Positions 6,330-6,704 of a DNA stretch of 6,704 nucleotides are shown in pieces. The position numbers were made by a program, and so were the translations under genes. The stretch's first letter is position 1; the number at the start of each line of letters is the position of its first letter. This DNA is from Actinomycetes bacterium (lineage in GTDB: Bacteria > Actinomycetota > Actinomycetes > JAJYSQ01). The notes beneath the pieces were generated by a model. That model saw nothing but the letters and a program-made list of their open reading frames with translations. It did no database searches and was not told where the DNA came from. The DNA is taken from assembly GCA_021793495.1 (NCBI GenBank), contig JAJYSQ010000098.1, positions 1 through 6,704 on the forward strand, written 5' to 3'.

Positions 6330-6704
6330 ATGAGGTACGCGGTGACCGGGTCGACCGGTTTGATCGGCAGTGCCCTGGTACGGTCACTGCGCCGAGACGG
6401 GCACGAGGTCCTCCGGCTGGTCCGTCGGCCCCCGGGGCGGCCCGACGAGGCCGCTTGGGATCCCTATGCCGGCACGGTCGACACCGCACGGCTGGACGGG
6501 GTCGAGGCCGTGGTGCACCTGGCCGGCGCGGGCGTCGGGGACCACCGGTGGACCGGGGAGTACAAGCAGCAGATCCACGACAGCCGGGTGCTGGGGACCC
6601 GCGCCATCGCACAAGCGGTGACCAGGCTGGACCCGCTCCCGGCCATCTTGATCTCAGCATCAGCGATCGGCTACTACGGCCCGTCGGACGGCCGGGCCCT
6701 GGAC
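6330..6704 (+). CDS. TIGR01777-family NAD(P)-dependent epimerase/SDR protein, 5' part
   Basis: This gene runs off the right edge; 125 residues are visible of an expected total near 300. The N-terminus is a Rossmann fold of the extended short-chain dehydrogenase class: MRYAVTGSTGLIGSALV with TGxxGxxG (6-13), VVHLAGAGVG (61-70), the WTGEYKQQIHDSRVLGTR segment (74-91), then ISASAIGYYG (108-117) carrying the family's Ser and Tyr-Tyr-Gly active-site region. This combination is typical of the TIGR01777 (YfcH/SDR39U1) family, whose substrate is not established. The start is the ATG at 6330; an in-frame ATG at 6321 would add three residues. It is 75 bp after sucB on the same strand and may be co-transcribed. 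In mycobacteria the homologue Rv2216 lies between dlaT and lipB. Confidence 0.88.
   Translation, partial: MRYAVTGSTGLIGSALVRSLRRDGHEVLRLVRRPPGRPDEAAWDPYAGTVDTARLDGVEAVVHLAGAGVGDHRWTGEYKQQIHDSRVLGTRAIAQAVTRLDPLPAILISASAIGYYGPSDGRALD

Overview
The window is very GC-rich DNA with strong G/C bias at third codon positions, frequent GTG starts and compact gene spacing. Together with the gene content, this points to a high-GC Gram-positive actinobacterium (Actinomycetota). I cannot place the genus. Everything recognised is core metabolism. There is no mobile element, CRISPR array, rRNA, tRNA or phage gene.

Layout, left to right. (1) gcvT, the aminomethyltransferase (T protein) of the glycine cleavage system, lies on the minus strand (23-1183). 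(2) A 119-bp divergent gap carries a perfect 9-bp inverted repeat. (3) pepA, an M17 leucyl aminopeptidase, is on the plus strand (1303-2814). (4) A small conserved-looking gene of unknown function is on the minus strand (2832-3197), convergent with pepA and divergent from lpdA. (5) A 250-bp divergent gap (3198-3447) holds a 16-bp tandem repeat. (6) lpdA, dihydrolipoamide dehydrogenase (E3), is on the plus strand (3448-4854). (7) A 101-bp gap can form two hairpins. (8) sucB/dlaT, the E2 acyltransferase of a 2-oxoacid dehydrogenase complex, is on the plus strand (4956-6254); it has a single lipoyl domain and a Thr-Pro linker encoded by a CA-rich short repeat. (9) The 5' part of a TIGR01777-type NAD(P)-dependent epimerase gene (plus, 6330 onward) is cut by the window edge.

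The common theme is lipoate chemistry. E3 reoxidises the dihydrolipoyl arm of the E2 and, in most bacteria, also that of the glycine cleavage H protein, the partner of GcvT. The order gcvT / M17 peptidase / E2 / TIGR01777 epimerase matches the mycobacterial order gcvT-pepB-dlaT-Rv2216, which continues into lipB and lipA. The lipoylation genes lipB and lipA are therefore predicted just beyond the right edge. No E1 gene is in the window, so the E1 partner(s) must be encoded elsewhere.

I see no clear sign of a new biological system. The points most worth a second look are the small uncharacterised gene at 2832-3197, the tandem repeat in front of lpdA, the inverted repeat between gcvT and pepA, the single-lipoyl E2 with its repeat-encoded linker, and the hairpins between lpdA and sucB.
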